The position numbers were made by a program, and so were the translations under genes. Below the pieces are notes generated by a model. It had not been told where the DNA came from. It saw only the letters and a program-made list of their open reading frames with translations, and ran no database searches. This document shows, piece after piece, positions 23,775 to 23,815 of a stretch of DNA of 23,815 bases. The stretch's first letter is position 1. Each line of letters starts with the position of its first letter. Origin of the DNA: an uncultured bacterium (lineage in GTDB: Bacteria > Bacillota_I > Bacilli_A > RF39 > UBA660); assembly GCA_905216155.1 (NCBI GenBank), contig CAJMSU010000021.1:1-23815 (forward strand), read 5' to 3'.

Positions 23775-23804
23775 AAACCCTAGATTTTTTTCTAAGGGTT
23801 TTCT
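23775..23804 (+). terminator. Rho-independent terminator of the zinc-ribbon gene
   Basis: AAACCCTAG (23775-23783) pairs with CTA-A-GGGTTT (23792-23801) with one bulged A and a T-rich loop. A short T run follows. Confidence 0.7.
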
Positions 23805-23815
23805 TATGAATAAAA

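Overview
The window is very AT-rich, every gene is on the + strand, and genes are tightly packed. The gene set (SepF, DivIVA, an isoleucine T-box, a lipobox lipoprotein, GH25 and NagZ-type wall enzymes, strong AGGAGG/GGTGA ribosome binding sites) indicates a walled, low-GC Bacillota, probably an uncultured gut-type Bacilli/RF39-like lineage. TGA is used as a stop (ends of the pseudouridine synthase and SDR genes) and Trp is TGG, so the code is the standard bacterial one and not the Mycoplasma code. The lineage is inference; no phylogeny was run.

Layout. 1-303: the 3' part of tRNA-Glu(TTC) and a complete tRNA-Ser(GCT), each with a terminator. 363-5186: a 1607-residue protein descended from cyclic beta-1,2-glucan synthase (NdvB). 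It appears to have lost most of the GT84 glycosyltransferase, the membrane segments and the middle cyclisation domain, and its GH94 active-site motifs are eroded. 5255-6605: a PAP2 lipid phosphatase coupled to a Cof-type HAD protein that lacks the nucleophilic Asp. 6695-8059: an exported surface protein with a SipW/TasA-like N terminus. 8166-10826: an apparent operon of an RluA-family pseudouridine synthase, a membrane-anchored GH3 (NagZ-like) hexosaminidase and a lipoprotein.

10916-12784 is a HerA-like ATPase, followed by sepF and divIVA, a helical protein of unknown function, an isoleucine T-box riboswitch, a Na+/Ca2+ exchanger and ileS. The order sepF ... divIVA ... ileS matches the end of the Gram-positive division cluster (Bacillus: sepF-ylmG-ylmH-divIVA-ileS), here with ylmG/ylmH absent and other genes present. 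The ileS product is of the type whose HIGH motif reads G-x-H-H, the signature reported for mupirocin hyper-resistant IleRS2 enzymes. The T-box reads an ATC specifier and its first downstream gene is the ion exchanger, so the exchanger is probably under tRNA-Ile control.

18867-20687 is a cell-wall protein with an unusual layout (TM, degenerate GH25, LysM, GH25, TM). It is followed by a FabG-like SDR with a TTG start, two very small ORFs, a PLP-dependent YnbB/'aluminium resistance' family enzyme, and a multi-TM DUF5684-like protein ending in a zinc ribbon. Several terminators contain the stop codon of the preceding gene inside the hairpin stem. I see no CRISPR array, transposase, phage gene or other mobile element. 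The strongest leads are the reduced NdvB-like protein, the G-x-H-H IleRS, and the T-box controlling the exchanger-ileS unit.
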